DNA of 49,172 nucleotides, taken from the IMG/VR virus record IMGVR_UViG_3300050821_000522, positions 1 through 49,172 of that record. One strand, 5' to 3'. Below, one piece after another: positions 23,833-33,348 of this stretch. The position numbers were made by a program, and so were the translations under genes. Each line of letters begins with the position of its first letter. The first letter of the stretch is position 1. A model generated the notes under the pieces. That model was given only the letters and a program-made list of their open reading frames with translations. It had not been told where the DNA came from and searched no databases. Source of the stretch: a virus.

Positions 23833-25797
23833 TTAGACGATTGTGTATGAAAAATTAAAGTTAAAGGTAATAGTACTCATAGTTGCGTTTGTTATCGAAG
23901 CACCAGTTACAGTATTTAACACAAAGAATGTAGTTGCATTCTTATTCGGCTGTACTTGCAACCCTATGGTCCCATTACTATTTGCTACTCCAGGTACAGA
24001 TGAATAGTTTTGATTTGCAGTTGTAAAAGGAAGACCACCTATAGAAATGTTCGAACCATTTGCTGTCGAAGGGAAAGTAAATCTACCGTAAACAAAAACC
24101 ATATTTCCTATTTTGGTATAATTAGTACTTACATTTGTAAATGTTAAACTTGCTCCACTTTGGTCTGAAGGAGTCCAAGAACCAGCTTCCGTAACGTCAG
24201 ATAGATCTGTACTAGCAAGTTGTGCACTTATAAAGTTTGTACCATTACCACGTAGAACGTTGCCAGTTGTAGCCGTACCTCCAATTTGAAAACCACTTGA
24301 TACGTTTAATATTCCGCCAGAAGTAAGACGGGCTTGTGAGATATACCCTCCACCATTGATCTGCGAACTAAAGAATAGTTGTGTAGATGGATTAGCAGAA
24401 CCTTGCTGCGGATTGTTATTAATAATCCAATCTACAGTTTGACTGGCAGAAGTATTAGTTTCAAAACCTTGTCCAATAAAATGTAAACTAGGACTATTTT
24501 GTGAAGTTCCAAGAATAGAGGCAGTTGTATTTTGAAGAATCAAACCATCGGCTTGACCTGAACCTATTGAGTCCAATTCTTGGGTAAGAGTCCCTGAAGC
24601 TCCGATAGTAAATCTTAAAAGCTCTGCACTGCCACCTACAGGTGTAGTAAAGAATCTAATGCTAGTAGGCCAAGAAGAACTAGTAAAATTACCGGCAGAA
24701 GTAAACTGCATGTTGGCAGTGCCGAAAGTACGTACTCCTGGAGCACTATTATACCAACCAGAAGAACTGATTATACCTAATATATTTCCATTTTGTGTTG
24801 CTGTTGGTGTAGAAGGAGAATCGTTTGTATAGATAGTAGATCCACCTGATACTGTGCCTGAATTACTAAGATTGTAAGTACCTGCTCCACCCACACCAGT
24901 ACCAAAAGAAATAATCGTTGTAGCTGGAGGTAAACCTGTAGCAATAACAAGTTGACCTGTAGCAATAGTACCGGAAGATTGCGAAGTAACAGTAAGAACT
25001 GTACCTGTTACGGAGCCTACGTTAACACTTCCACCTCCACTTTTGGACATGGAAATAGTTCCATTAGCATTTCCTCCAAAAGTATCGAAGAAAAGTATAG
25101 TTTCTCCTTGCGTAGCTATATCTTGACCACCAGACAATGTTATCATAGGTCTTTCAGAATTAACAAAAGCAGGCAATATAAAATTGCTATTATTAATACT
25201 TAAAGCACTAGCACCAGCTGGTAAGTTAGGAGATCCAATAACTAAAGGCTGTGCAACATTGCTTGCACTATCTCCTACAACACCATTTGCATTGTATAAA
25301 AATCCGTAGTGCGTGGCATTACTGCCACCTCCTAAAACAGTACTTGTGCCTATGTTAATTGCTTGTACTGCTTGAAGACTTTGCCAAGAAATATCAAAAT
25401 TAGTTCCACTGTTCTTAGTTAAGACTTGATTAAGAGTGCCGCCTATAGGGATAGGGTACTGCCAAGATACATCAAAGTTTGTGCTGCTATTCTTTGTTAA
25501 AACTTGACTTACAACACCTGCAGTAGGAAGTGGGGATACTGTGATACCACCTGTATTTATAGTACTAACATCAATAGTTCTTAAGGGAGAATAGTTACTA
25601 GTAGGGGTAGGAAGATTTATAATTTGATTAGAGTTCATATCTAGATTAGCACTCATTTGATTGGGTAAAGTGCCATCTCTAGACAACGTATTATCTAACG
25701 CAGCAGTTAAGGCAGTATTGTTCGCGTTATACTGTGTTACTGCCGTAGTATCATTTTGAAAACTGGCAATACTGCCTAAAACTACTTTATCAGTCAT
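23833..25797 (-). CDS. Tail fibre, module B (654 aa)
   Basis: The N-terminus (MTDKVVLGSIASFQNDTTAV followed by AALDNTLSRDG) is typical of podovirus fibre-attachment ends. Two internal repeats, SQVLTKNSSTNFDVSWQ and NQVLTKNSGTNFDISWQ (residues ~97-140), lead into a Gly/Ser/Thr/Asn-rich beta-helical body. It probably binds host receptors. A 54-aa coiled-coil gene overlaps its start, an arrangement repeated at fibre module A (34735). Confidence 0.75.
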   Translation of the reverse strand: MTDKVVLGSIASFQNDTTAVTQYNANNTALTAALDNTLSRDGTLPNQMSANLDMNSNQIINLPTPTSNYSPLRTIDVSTINTGGITVSPLPTAGVVSQVLTKNSSTNFDVSWQYPIPIGGTLNQVLTKNSGTNFDISWQSLQAVQAINIGTSTVLGGGSNATHYGFLYNANGVVGDSASNVAQPLVIGSPNLPAGASALSINNSNFILPAFVNSERPMITLSGGQDIATQGETILFFDTFGGNANGTISMSKSGGGSVNVGSVTGTVLTVTSQSSGTIATGQLVIATGLPPATTIISFGTGVGGAGTYNLSNSGTVSGGSTIYTNDSPSTPTATQNGNILGIISSSGWYNSAPGVRTFGTANMQFTSAGNFTSSSWPTSIRFFTTPVGGSAELLRFTIGASGTLTQELDSIGSGQADGLILQNTTASILGTSQNSPSLHFIGQGFETNTSASQTVDWIINNNPQQGSANPSTQLFFSSQINGGGYISQARLTSGGILNVSSGFQIGGTATTGNVLRGNGTNFISAQLASTDLSDVTEAGSWTPSDQSGASLTFTNVSTNYTKIGNMVFVYGRFTFPSTANGSNISIGGLPFTTANQNYSSVPGVANSNGTIGLQVQPNKNATTFFVLNTVTGASITNATMSTITFNFNFSYTIV

Positions 25798-25954
25798 TCT
25801 TACTCTCTTTTAATTTATTTTCTTCCTCTTCAATATGAGAAAGCCAATGTCTGTTATCTTGAATAGCACCTTCATAAGCAATTAAATTGTTCTTTAATTG
25901 CTCCCGTTCAGATTCAAGAAGTTTAATACGTTCTTCTATTTTTTCTCTATTCAT
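25790..25954 (-). CDS. 54-aa coiled-coil protein, paralogue B
   Basis: ATG 25954 overlaps the stop of the 19-aa frame (ATGA), and its own stop overlaps the fibre start. The product (MNREKIEERIKLLESEREQL, then AYEGAIQ and RHWLSHIEEEENK) is a clear coiled coil. It is closely similar to the 53-aa protein at 34735-34896, which also precedes a fibre module. A fibre-assembly chaperone or a trimerising partner are possible roles. Confidence 0.7.
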   Translation of the reverse strand: MNREKIEERIKLLESEREQLKNNLIAYEGAIQDNRHWLSHIEEEENKLKESKND

Positions 25955-26010
25955 GATTTAGACGTTGCCTGCGTTATATCCGAAACGCTTGATAATGTTA
26001 TTTTACTCAT
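25951..26010 (-). CDS. 19-aa frame resembling a fibre N-terminus
   Basis: ATG 26010 overlaps the stop of the upstream gene (TAATG) and the stop overlaps the next start (ATGA). The peptide MSKITLSSVSDITQATSKS looks like the first residues of podovirus tail fibres, including the one encoded at 23833. It may be a remnant of a fibre start or only a coupling peptide. Confidence 0.35.
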   Translation of the reverse strand: MSKITLSSVSDITQATSKS

Positions 26011-26534
26011 TAGCCAACCGTATCAGAGAATGGTGTAGCTGCAGTACCAGACTGAGAAGTCTGACCTTCGCATTGCCAGACGTTAGTAGCAATGTCTCGA
26101 AGAGTAATCCTTTCTCCAATGGTTACTGAGCCTGTCGTAGTTCTATTCAAAGTAATAGTATCTGTATCCGCCACAGCAAACCAGGTATTATTGGTCGTAG
26201 GTGTTCCTGAAAGAGTAGATACGATAAACCCTTGGATATTATCTGTGGCGTTAGCACACTGAATTATATGTGAGTTTGATGTCGCTAAGACAGTGACAAT
26301 AAAAGTATATGTAGTCCCTGAACCAGTTGCAGTAGGAAGAGTCACTACACTTCCGGTCAGCGCATTTAAAGCGATAGTACGTGAAACTGTAGTATTAGGG
26401 CTAATTGTAAGAGTGCTGCCTGCATTAATGACTGGAGGTACACTTACCCCTCCGCCGCCATACCCTGCAAAAGCTACACCAGGCGTGAAGGTGTTGGCGA
26501 TGACATCGCAACCCCCCAAGTCAACTATAGGCAT
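26010..26534 (-). CDS. 174-aa beta-rich virion or fibre-like protein
   Basis: The protein is Thr/Ser/Gly/Ala-rich with short beta strands (STLTISPNTTVSRTIALNAL), ending in a beta domain with ERITLRDIATNVWQCEGQ, a pattern seen at the ends of head or tail fibres. It follows a GC-rich hairpin and lies between the capsid genes and the fibre module. It may be a capsid decoration or short fibre. Confidence 0.5.
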   Translation of the reverse strand: MPIVDLGGCDVIANTFTPGVAFAGYGGGGVSVPPVINAGSTLTISPNTTVSRTIALNALTGSVVTLPTATGSGTTYTFIVTVLATSNSHIIQCANATDNIQGFIVSTLSGTPTTNNTWFAVADTDTITLNRTTTGSVTIGERITLRDIATNVWQCEGQTSQSGTAATPFSDTVG

Positions 26535-26557
26535 ATTTAAATTCCTTTTCTAGGAGA

Positions 26558-26577
26558 AGCCCCCAGTTACGGGGGCA
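26558..26577 (-). terminator. GC hairpin below the capsid genes
   Basis: On the leftward transcript GCCCCC (26576-26571) and GGGGGC (26564-26559) form a 6-bp stem with a six-base loop. Only a mixed pyrimidine run follows, so it is probably a partial terminator or a 3' end stabiliser that lowers expression downstream of the capsid region. Confidence 0.5.
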
Positions 26578-26596
26578 CTCCATTTATATACCCATA

Positions 26597-27316
26597 TTAA
26601 TAGGGTATGTTTCCGTAGACCGTGTAACGTACACGCATCTTAATAAGTCCGTTGGTAAACGTACCTGTCTGGATCGTAGAGAAGTATGCACTCGAAGGAA
26701 GAGGCACAATTGCATTAGTCACCAAAGGCATGTTAGTCCCAACCCAAGTACCACCACCAGCGACGGGGGTAGCACCGACACTCCACACCAATCCGGTAGT
26801 CCCGGGCTGAGTGAAGGAGACTCGCTGTCCAGCAACCATATTCGCAGCGAGCAGACCATTGATGATCTGAACACCTGCGTTAGGAGTTACTTGAACAAAC
26901 GAAGAGTTAGGAGTACCAGGAGAGCCTGTTACCAAGCCTACTGAGATACTTGTACCGCCCGCTGCAGTAACCAATCCTTCGACAGTCACTTCTTCAATGA
27001 AGAGTTGGGGATTGCTGAGGATAAGAGTACCGCTTGTAGTTGTAACTACAGGAGCAGTCTGTTGTAGTGGAAAGATTGTAGTCAGCGACTGGATACCTGC
27101 AGCTGCTGCAGTAGTCGTTCCGGAGAACGTCGTCTGCGCCGGAGCCGGGACAGGTTGTCCGGACGCCGTCAGCTGAAAGGGAACCAGAGGAATGAGTTGC
27201 TCAATCTCTCGTGTTTCGCCATAGATAAGATAATCACCACCAATTTCTGGGACAGCTTTTTGAGTCCCATACTGTAGATAGAGATTATCTTGATTAAGCC
27301 AAGTTCCTGAAACCAT
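26597..27316 (-). CDS. 239-aa virion protein downstream of the capsid
   Basis: A polar, beta-rich protein with a Thr/Ala/Pro-rich middle. The N-terminus (SGTWLNQDNLYLQYGTQKA) and the end (LIKMRVRYTVYGNIPY) look like a small jelly-roll or Ig-like structural protein. The position right after the capsid suggests a head decoration protein; no motif proves this. Confidence 0.55.
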   Translation of the reverse strand: MVSGTWLNQDNLYLQYGTQKAVPEIGGDYLIYGETREIEQLIPLVPFQLTASGQPVPAPAQTTFSGTTTAAAAGIQSLTTIFPLQQTAPVVTTTSGTLILSNPQLFIEEVTVEGLVTAAGGTSISVGLVTGSPGTPNSSFVQVTPNAGVQIINGLLAANMVAGQRVSFTQPGTTGLVWSVGATPVAGGGTWVGTNMPLVTNAIVPLPSSAYFSTIQTGTFTNGLIKMRVRYTVYGNIPY

Positions 27317-27334
27317 GTTTCTATTCTCCTATAA

Positions 27335-28306
27335 TTAGCTCGGAACGACCGAGGTGTTGGTGAGAATGGTGACAAAGTTCTCAGGACGGTAGAGCTTAAA
27401 GCCCCATTCTGCAATCGTCAGGTATTCCTCCTGCTGGAGATCTTTATTGAACTCCGAGTAGACAGTAGGCATCTGACGGAAAGCACCGACGAAAGGCATT
27501 GTATCGCCAGGAGCCGCAGAGAAGAAGTAATTAGCTACACCATTAGTTACAGTACCTGCAACACCACCACTGGTAATAGTTTCCGAGGCAATGCTGGGAA
27601 GGTAGTTCGACACATAGACGTCGAAGCCAAACACATTGAAACGGAACTTAAATCCAGTGACAGCGCCATCATGAACGACCGATTGCCACATGCGATCAGG
27701 AGTTAACAATGATACGATGTTGGCCTGAGTCTGAAGTGTATAAGCGACAGACGGGTCAACAATTGCAATCAGGTTCGTCAGTGGCACATTAGCTTTGGTT
27801 AGAGCGTAGTGTGCACGGGCGAAGTCCTGATAAGTAATAGCAGCAGTAGTGCCGGAACCAACCCATCGGTGATCCGCTGTATTGATAGCATTAACATTGC
27901 TAGCTGTTTGTCCTGCGTTGCCCTTTGCTAAGATATTACTCTCAACAGCTTCCATAAGAGCACGATGTTGACGAGGCACAAAGGCCGCGACTACATCTGC
28001 ACTATAGAAAGAATCACGCTTAAACTTCTCGGAGATTGCGTTAGCAGAGTACTTGTAGTTATCGAAGGAGAAGGTAAAGTTACCTGTATCCATCGCATTG
28101 TACTTAATTGCTTGACCTTCTGTAAAGTCAGCTGTTTCCGCTTCGCCAATCGACGGGATGTTTAACGTAACGCCATCTGGAAAATCAGACACGATACGGA
28201 CAAACTTCATAGCATTTAGTTCATCTAACAACAGCTCCTTAATCTGCCGGGACCAAATATTAGTCCTTAACAGATATTGAGTGTTGTTGGTATTAAAACC
28301 AGCCAT
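27335..28306 (-). CDS. Major capsid protein
   Basis: 323 aa, a size expected for HK97-fold capsids of podoviruses. Residues TNIWSRQIKELLLDELNAMK near the start, the FTFSFDNYKYSANAISEKFK segment (residues 77-96, E-loop and spine region) and IAIVDPSVAYTLQ near 185 fit this fold. It lies directly below the scaffold gene in the standard order portal, scaffold, capsid. Confidence 0.85.
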   Translation of the reverse strand: MAGFNTNNTQYLLRTNIWSRQIKELLLDELNAMKFVRIVSDFPDGVTLNIPSIGEAETADFTEGQAIKYNAMDTGNFTFSFDNYKYSANAISEKFKRDSFYSADVVAAFVPRQHRALMEAVESNILAKGNAGQTASNVNAINTADHRWVGSGTTAAITYQDFARAHYALTKANVPLTNLIAIVDPSVAYTLQTQANIVSLLTPDRMWQSVVHDGAVTGFKFRFNVFGFDVYVSNYLPSIASETITSGGVAGTVTNGVANYFFSAAPGDTMPFVGAFRQMPTVYSEFNKDLQQEEYLTIAEWGFKLYRPENFVTILTNTSVVPS

Positions 28307-28322
28307 TAAGTTGTCTCTCTAG

Positions 28323-29084
28323 TTAAAAAGCAGACTGTTGCCCATAGGCTAGAAAGTTACCATCTTCGAATTTAGGTCCGAGACGTGTATAGTCTTTCAA
28401 CATCTGCTCTTGAATTTTAGGGGACCGGAAAGTATTAGGATCTTTCTTTTGAAGATCGTCATAGTAAGCCCAAGTACGCTCTGGCTGTGCCATAGGGGAA
28501 AAGTGAACACTCTTCCTCGGAGGCGTATCAAAGCTTTCTTTCTGAGGAGCTTGATCTAAACCTAGTGTCCTGAAGAAGGCTCTAGGTGCAGTCTCTGCTA
28601 AATAGTTCACAGCTTCCTTAGTTAATCCTAACTCTTCGGTCTGTTTCTGAAGAACCTCTGGAAATGAATGTCCATAACGTTCTTTAAGTGCATCCGTAAC
28701 AGCCTTAACATTCTGCTCCTTGGTCTTAGAAGCTTCATATTCCTTAATTCGTTTATCGAACATAGGTTCAAGTTGTCTGGGATCGAATGGCGAGACATCT
28801 GCTGGCTTAGGGTTGGTGCCGTCTGATGTTGGACGAGCGCTTGCTGAAGCACTCTTAGTAAGTTGGTCTACGTACTCTTCCAGTTTAGCCTTAGTCATAT
28901 TATCTTCTTTAAGTAAGAGATTAGTAGAACGAAGTTCCCTATTCTCTTGTTCAAGAGTAGTTATATGACGGTCTTTCTCATATGCTCCCTTAGCTAATTC
29001 ATCTAAGCTTTTATATTTAGATGTTTCAGAAGGGATATACGCAGCGATTTGGGATTGGTCATCATTAGTAAATAAATCTGTCAT
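28323..29084 (-). CDS. Capsid scaffold protein
   Basis: A 253-aa acidic and helical protein with coiled-coil segments (RHITTLEQENRELRSTNLLL) and a Pro/Ser-rich linker. Position between portal and major capsid is the classic scaffold location. It begins one base from the portal stop. It is expected to be absent from mature virions. Confidence 0.75.
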   Translation of the reverse strand: MTDLFTNDDQSQIAAYIPSETSKYKSLDELAKGAYEKDRHITTLEQENRELRSTNLLLKEDNMTKAKLEEYVDQLTKSASASARPTSDGTNPKPADVSPFDPRQLEPMFDKRIKEYEASKTKEQNVKAVTDALKERYGHSFPEVLQKQTEELGLTKEAVNYLAETAPRAFFRTLGLDQAPQKESFDTPPRKSVHFSPMAQPERTWAYYDDLQKKDPNTFRSPKIQEQMLKDYTRLGPKFEDGNFLAYGQQSAF

Positions 29085-30956
29085 TTATTGTGTTCCGAGC
29101 ATTCCTCCAGGTTCTGCACCTGCAGGCGGCTGTCGCCTTAAGTTAAATGGTTCTTGGGGTTTAGGCTTCTGAGGATGAGGACCTTCTAGGTCAAAGTCTT
29201 CTCCCATGCCTGTAGCTGTCTGGGTCTGTTGAGCTAATTGCTCTTGAAGAGCTTGGACTAGCTTCTGACCTTCAGCTTGTTCTGCCAGAGCTACGAAAGG
29301 AGTCACCAGTTCATAGTCTTTAAGATCGAATATATCTTCAATTATCTTAGCTAGCTTCTTTCCGGAGAAATGGGCCTGTACGGCTTGCCATAGGCCAGAG
29401 CCAGTTAAGTTAGTTAAGTTCTGTATGATCTCTGCTTGTTCAGCAAAGTGTCTGGCAGCTATAGGCTTAATACGTCCTACGCCAGTTATGTCTTCTACAG
29501 TCAGTTCTTGGAATGAAGCTACCTTGAAGTCATCATCAAAGACACGGATAGCTGTAGTTCCTACTAGATTTCGTCTAGCAAGTTCTAGCATTGCATTAAG
29601 AAGAGGCTCGATTATTTGCTCTTCAAACTGATTGATTTTATTTTGATAAATGCGAGACGCAGCGTTCTCAAGTCTTTGAACTTCATATTTGGTCTTCTCA
29701 CCAGGAGATCTAAAGCCCATCGCCTCCTTGGGAGCGCCTGCCATTGCTTCCATCGTGTCTTCAAGGCGTTGCATTTCCATGTTTAATTGAAGAGGCTGAA
29801 CTTCAGGTACTATTAGTTCTACATCACCTTCATCTGAAGTGAAGATCTTTTCACCTGGTTGCCAAATGAATTCTTCTACAAAGCCTTTAATCTTCTGGAC
29901 AGGATATGTACACAAGTCTACAATATCAGCCTTCATATTCTCCATATGGTCGAGGCGATATTGCATTCCAATGAGATTATCTAAAGGACCCATACCCCAT
30001 AGATTATCTTGCTTCTTACGCCACGGGGCATGGAATATCGGAGGGTAGCCAAAGAAACTCGGATTCGGTTTATTAGAGATAAGTTTGTGTCTATCCACAA
30101 CCATAATGACCCGGTTCTTTTCGAATGTATCGTTAATATAGTCGAACCAGTCTCCGTAGAAGGTAAGGACTTCAACAAAGTCAGAGAGTAAGTAGGCGCG
30201 GAAGTTTGTGAACCCATCCATGTCATAGAGACGGTCCCTTTGGGTCCAGTCTCCTTCGAAGGTTCTGGCGTGGAATCTAATATTCTTGAGGTATTCGTAG
30301 AGTTGTTCATAAGACTCTCTGTTCTCGTCAGTAGACATCCTCTGTAACATTTCTCTGAGTTCACCCATAGAAATTACAGAACGAACTAACTTAGGAGCCT
30401 GCAGGAAGTTCTCTGCAGTAGGGTTCATTACTAGATCAAGAGGGTTTATTCTTCGAATGGTTGGACCGACAAAGCCGGCTTGAGTTCTATTGTCCTGTTG
30501 GAGTACTCTTTGATCTGTCCACTCCACAGTAGCAAAGCAATTACCAAAATCGATATAGTCAAGGATAATCTTATCAATCTCATGCTTGAAACTCGGTTGG
30601 TCGATGCACCAAGCCATATAATTGATGATGGCATCTCTCTTCTGTACGGAATTAGAGTCCTTCTCATTAGCTTCCCACTCTAGCCACTTACGTTTAGGAA
30701 AGAGCGTCGCCGTGTAATTGGAGTATAGGTTATCCCTGATTTGGCACAGCTTTGGGATAGTTGTTTTATTTTTCCAAGGTAACTGAGCATTAGTGGTGTA
30801 TGTGGTGTCTGTTGCGTATACATACCTTCTAATCTCTTCCTTATCTGTCTTCCAGTTACGACGTAGTGTCTCCCACTCTATCCAACGCTCTGTGAGCCTT
30901 GTTGCTAATAAATCAGGACTAATGATGTTAAGTAATTCGAGTGCGCGCCCAGTCAT
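29085..30956 (-). CDS. Portal protein
   Basis: 623 aa. Portal-like segments include NYTATLFPKRKWLEWEANEK near residue 80, YIDFGNCFATVEW near 150, GYPPIFHAPWRKKQDNLWGM near 300-320 and the GEKTKYEVQRLENAA helix near 420, where podovirus portals have the long stem helix. The C-terminus is Pro/Gln-rich. It forms the dodecameric packaging vertex and docks the large terminase encoded upstream. Confidence 0.85.
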   Translation of the reverse strand: MTGRALELLNIISPDLLATRLTERWIEWETLRRNWKTDKEEIRRYVYATDTTYTTNAQLPWKNKTTIPKLCQIRDNLYSNYTATLFPKRKWLEWEANEKDSNSVQKRDAIINYMAWCIDQPSFKHEIDKIILDYIDFGNCFATVEWTDQRVLQQDNRTQAGFVGPTIRRINPLDLVMNPTAENFLQAPKLVRSVISMGELREMLQRMSTDENRESYEQLYEYLKNIRFHARTFEGDWTQRDRLYDMDGFTNFRAYLLSDFVEVLTFYGDWFDYINDTFEKNRVIMVVDRHKLISNKPNPSFFGYPPIFHAPWRKKQDNLWGMGPLDNLIGMQYRLDHMENMKADIVDLCTYPVQKIKGFVEEFIWQPGEKIFTSDEGDVELIVPEVQPLQLNMEMQRLEDTMEAMAGAPKEAMGFRSPGEKTKYEVQRLENAASRIYQNKINQFEEQIIEPLLNAMLELARRNLVGTTAIRVFDDDFKVASFQELTVEDITGVGRIKPIAARHFAEQAEIIQNLTNLTGSGLWQAVQAHFSGKKLAKIIEDIFDLKDYELVTPFVALAEQAEGQKLVQALQEQLAQQTQTATGMGEDFDLEGPHPQKPKPQEPFNLRRQPPAGAEPGGMLGTQ

Positions 30957-30959
30957 TGT

Positions 30960-31505
30960 TTAGCCCCACTGCTCCGCCATTGCATTTGCAATTCCTAATA
31001 AAGTTCTACTTCGTCTTTTCCAACGATCGGCACTAGGGGATTCAAAATGCACTCTAGGTTTTCTTTCTTTTACAATTTCAGTAGGTATTAGTTTAGGTAA
31101 ATTATTTAGCCATAAACACGTTGCTTTTGTCTCTCCGTGCCCAAACATCCAAGGTTGAATAATTTGATCTGGTTTTCTTATCTTAGTTGAAATAATGCTT
31201 ATTGGGTTTTCAAGAGCAATATGTCCTATTGGAGCATTTAGTAATAATTGAACGAACTCCAGTGCATCTTTCTGTTCAGTTTGTTTATTCTTAAACCAAC
31301 GTGCGCCACTTACAGCTAAATGCGTACAAGGAGGATGGGCAATCATTAAATTCCATTCATCATTTAGATGTTCTAGAACATTACCTTGAATATGCTCTCC
31401 TTTGTCTTCTGAAGGAAGCAAGTCACAAGACCAAGCCTCATGTCCTCTATTTCTAAAAGCAGTACGCACTATACCTGAAAATTCACAAGCAATAAGAACT
31501 TTCAG
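30960..31505 (-). CDS. DNA cytosine methyltransferase-like protein (CTG start)
   Basis: The conserved N-terminus KVLIACEFSGIVRTAFRNR is in frame only from a CTG at 31505-31503 that overlaps the terminase TGA; an internal GTG at 31469 would remove the SAM-binding strand. The protein has 181 aa. It contains DLLPSE, MIAHPPCTHLAVSGARW (the P-P-C catalytic loop type) and IALENPIS. It is about half the length of a 5-methylcytosine methyltransferase and lacks a target-recognition domain, as in a known phage family of uncertain activity. It sits between terminase and portal. Confidence 0.65.
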   Translation of the reverse strand: MKVLIACEFSGIVRTAFRNRGHEAWSCDLLPSEDKGEHIQGNVLEHLNDEWNLMIAHPPCTHLAVSGARWFKNKQTEQKDALEFVQLLLNAPIGHIALENPISIISTKIRKPDQIIQPWMFGHGETKATCLWLNNLPKLIPTEIVKERKPRVHFESPSADRWKRRSRTLLGIANAMAEQWG

Positions 31506-33070
31506 TTAACACCGCCCCAGCGTGCGTTATATGTAATTGGATTCACTCTTTGTCTCATAATGGAAAATGTAGGTGCTTGTGCGAAGTCTATGCACGATGC
31601 TAGTGCATCTTTGATATCATCGTGTGGAGGATTGAAGTAAATCAATTCCTCCTCTAATAACTGACAGTTACCTGAAGGGTAGTGCCATATCTGATGGTTG
31701 GCATACTTAGGTTCGAGAACAGCCATAATGCGTTCATCTTTAGAACCTTGCCATCTAGAAGGTCTGAAGTCTTCAACCGCTAATGCTAGGCCGTAAGGTT
31801 TGATGTAGCTTTCTTTTAAGTCTTTGACTATTACTGATTGGGCTACCGAAACCTCGGCTCTAATTTTTCTAAATCCCCATTTTTGGTGAAGACGTAGTAT
31901 ATGGTTGAAGTATTCAGATATCTTATCTGTTTTAAATCTGTCTATGTCTAAGACGTAGTAGTTGCTTGATCCATCGACTCCTGCGACGACGATTGACGTC
32001 GAGTCCGCTTTGGTCGCTTGAGAGTAGGCGAAGTCAACTGCTGCGAAGACGTTAAGCTGGTTGTGTTTGTAGAACCAACGGGTATCTCGTTTGAAGAGGT
32101 TGTTGGGATCGTAGTACTGGAAGAGTTCTCTTTTGATCGGGGACGACTCGACGTCGTGCGGATCGTTATAGTATTGGGCCCGGAAGTGTAGCTGGTTAAT
32201 GTAACTCGATCTCTTTTCTGACAAGATCTTTCTATCGAACCCAAACCACTTACCATCTGAGCGGCGTTGACGTGGCCAAAGAAATTCCCCAGAACCGTCT
32301 CCAATTGATTCAACCTGTCTTTCAAGAACCTCGAATAAAGGATTTGATTTTGTAACATTCCCCAATTCATCATACTCTTTCATCTCCAAATTTACTAAGT
32401 CCGAATAAAGATCTAGAGGGTGGTACCGAGTACCTACAACCCACTCCCCAGCATCTGCTGCCTCCACCGATGATAGGAAGGAGTACTGATCTTTAACTTT
32501 ATCGCGACCTTCTTTAGTGTATGCATTACCTTGCTCTACAATATCATCTAGAGCAGCTCTATCGCAGTGTAATCCTACAATATTAGAAGTTAACCCAGCA
32601 GTGAATATAGACGGATCTCTAATAGACTCTAAGGCCCTTAGTGGATGATCTACTGAGATTTCTCTCTCTGTCCATTTCTCTCTCTTCGCTTCATCTTTAT
32701 TGACCATCTCTGGCCATAGCATTCTATACTTATCTGAAGTAAGGATGTCTTTAATGAACTTAAGCTGTTTAGTAGCTAAGTTAGAAGTAGAAGATATTAA
32801 TAGAATTCTAAGTGTAGGGTCTTTAGTTAACTCCCAAGCAATCCTATAAGCCAGTAATGCTGACTTCATATGATCGCGAGGAAGAAGCAGAAGCTGTTTA
32901 TTCTTAGCTTCTGGTCTAGTCCACCACCTAATTACCTCCCTATGGACGTTACCTAGAATACGCCTAGGATGCACAAACTCTATGAAATACTCTAAGTCTG
33001 CTTCAGCTCTATCTCTATGAGATAGACGCTCTGCAGACATTTCTATTTTGGTGCGGCGAATGCGAGGCAT
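31502..33070 (-). CDS. Terminase large subunit
   Basis: 522 aa. The ATPase domain shows LLLLPRDHMKSALLAYRIAW, a variant Walker A seen in T7-like terminases, and RAALDDIVEQ as Walker B with catalytic acid. The nuclease domain shows FAAVDFAYSQATKADSTSIV (first metal-binding Asp), EVSVAQSVIVKDL and PPHDDIKDALASCIDFA (last Asp pair). It packages DNA through the portal. No obvious small terminase gene lies upstream. Confidence 0.9.
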   Translation of the reverse strand: MPRIRRTKIEMSAERLSHRDRAEADLEYFIEFVHPRRILGNVHREVIRWWTRPEAKNKQLLLLPRDHMKSALLAYRIAWELTKDPTLRILLISSTSNLATKQLKFIKDILTSDKYRMLWPEMVNKDEAKREKWTEREISVDHPLRALESIRDPSIFTAGLTSNIVGLHCDRAALDDIVEQGNAYTKEGRDKVKDQYSFLSSVEAADAGEWVVGTRYHPLDLYSDLVNLEMKEYDELGNVTKSNPLFEVLERQVESIGDGSGEFLWPRQRRSDGKWFGFDRKILSEKRSSYINQLHFRAQYYNDPHDVESSPIKRELFQYYDPNNLFKRDTRWFYKHNQLNVFAAVDFAYSQATKADSTSIVVAGVDGSSNYYVLDIDRFKTDKISEYFNHILRLHQKWGFRKIRAEVSVAQSVIVKDLKESYIKPYGLALAVEDFRPSRWQGSKDERIMAVLEPKYANHQIWHYPSGNCQLLEEELIYFNPPHDDIKDALASCIDFAQAPTFSIMRQRVNPITYNARWGGVN

Positions 33071-33339
33071 TACACAGGGGTAATTACACTAACTCCAGCA
33101 AGAGCCGTTGAAGTTGCATTCTGAGATTCAAAATTAAGTACACTAGCTATTGTATTATTTATCATTTCTGTAGCCCAAGCTAACAACACTTGTGCTCTAG
33201 TGGCGGCTCCATTGATAAGAACATTGCCTTTCTGTTGATAAGCTAATACTAACCTATCCACATTTGCATCTGGAAGTGTATACGTTTTAGTGGCCGTCGT
33301 CTGTCCAGTCTCAACAACTTGAAATGTAATTGTTGCCAT
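33070..33339 (-). CDS. 89-aa virion-region hypothetical
   Basis: The stop overlaps the terminase start by one base. The protein has a beta-strand start (ATITFQVVETGQTTATKTYT) followed by helices with VLLAWATEMINNTIASVLNF. A small terminase is conceivable from position, but the composition does not look DNA-binding. Left unassigned. Confidence 0.5.
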   Translation of the reverse strand: MATITFQVVETGQTTATKTYTLPDANVDRLVLAYQQKGNVLINGAATRAQVLLAWATEMINNTIASVLNFESQNATSTALAGVSVITPV

Positions 33340-33348
33340 ATCCCCCTC

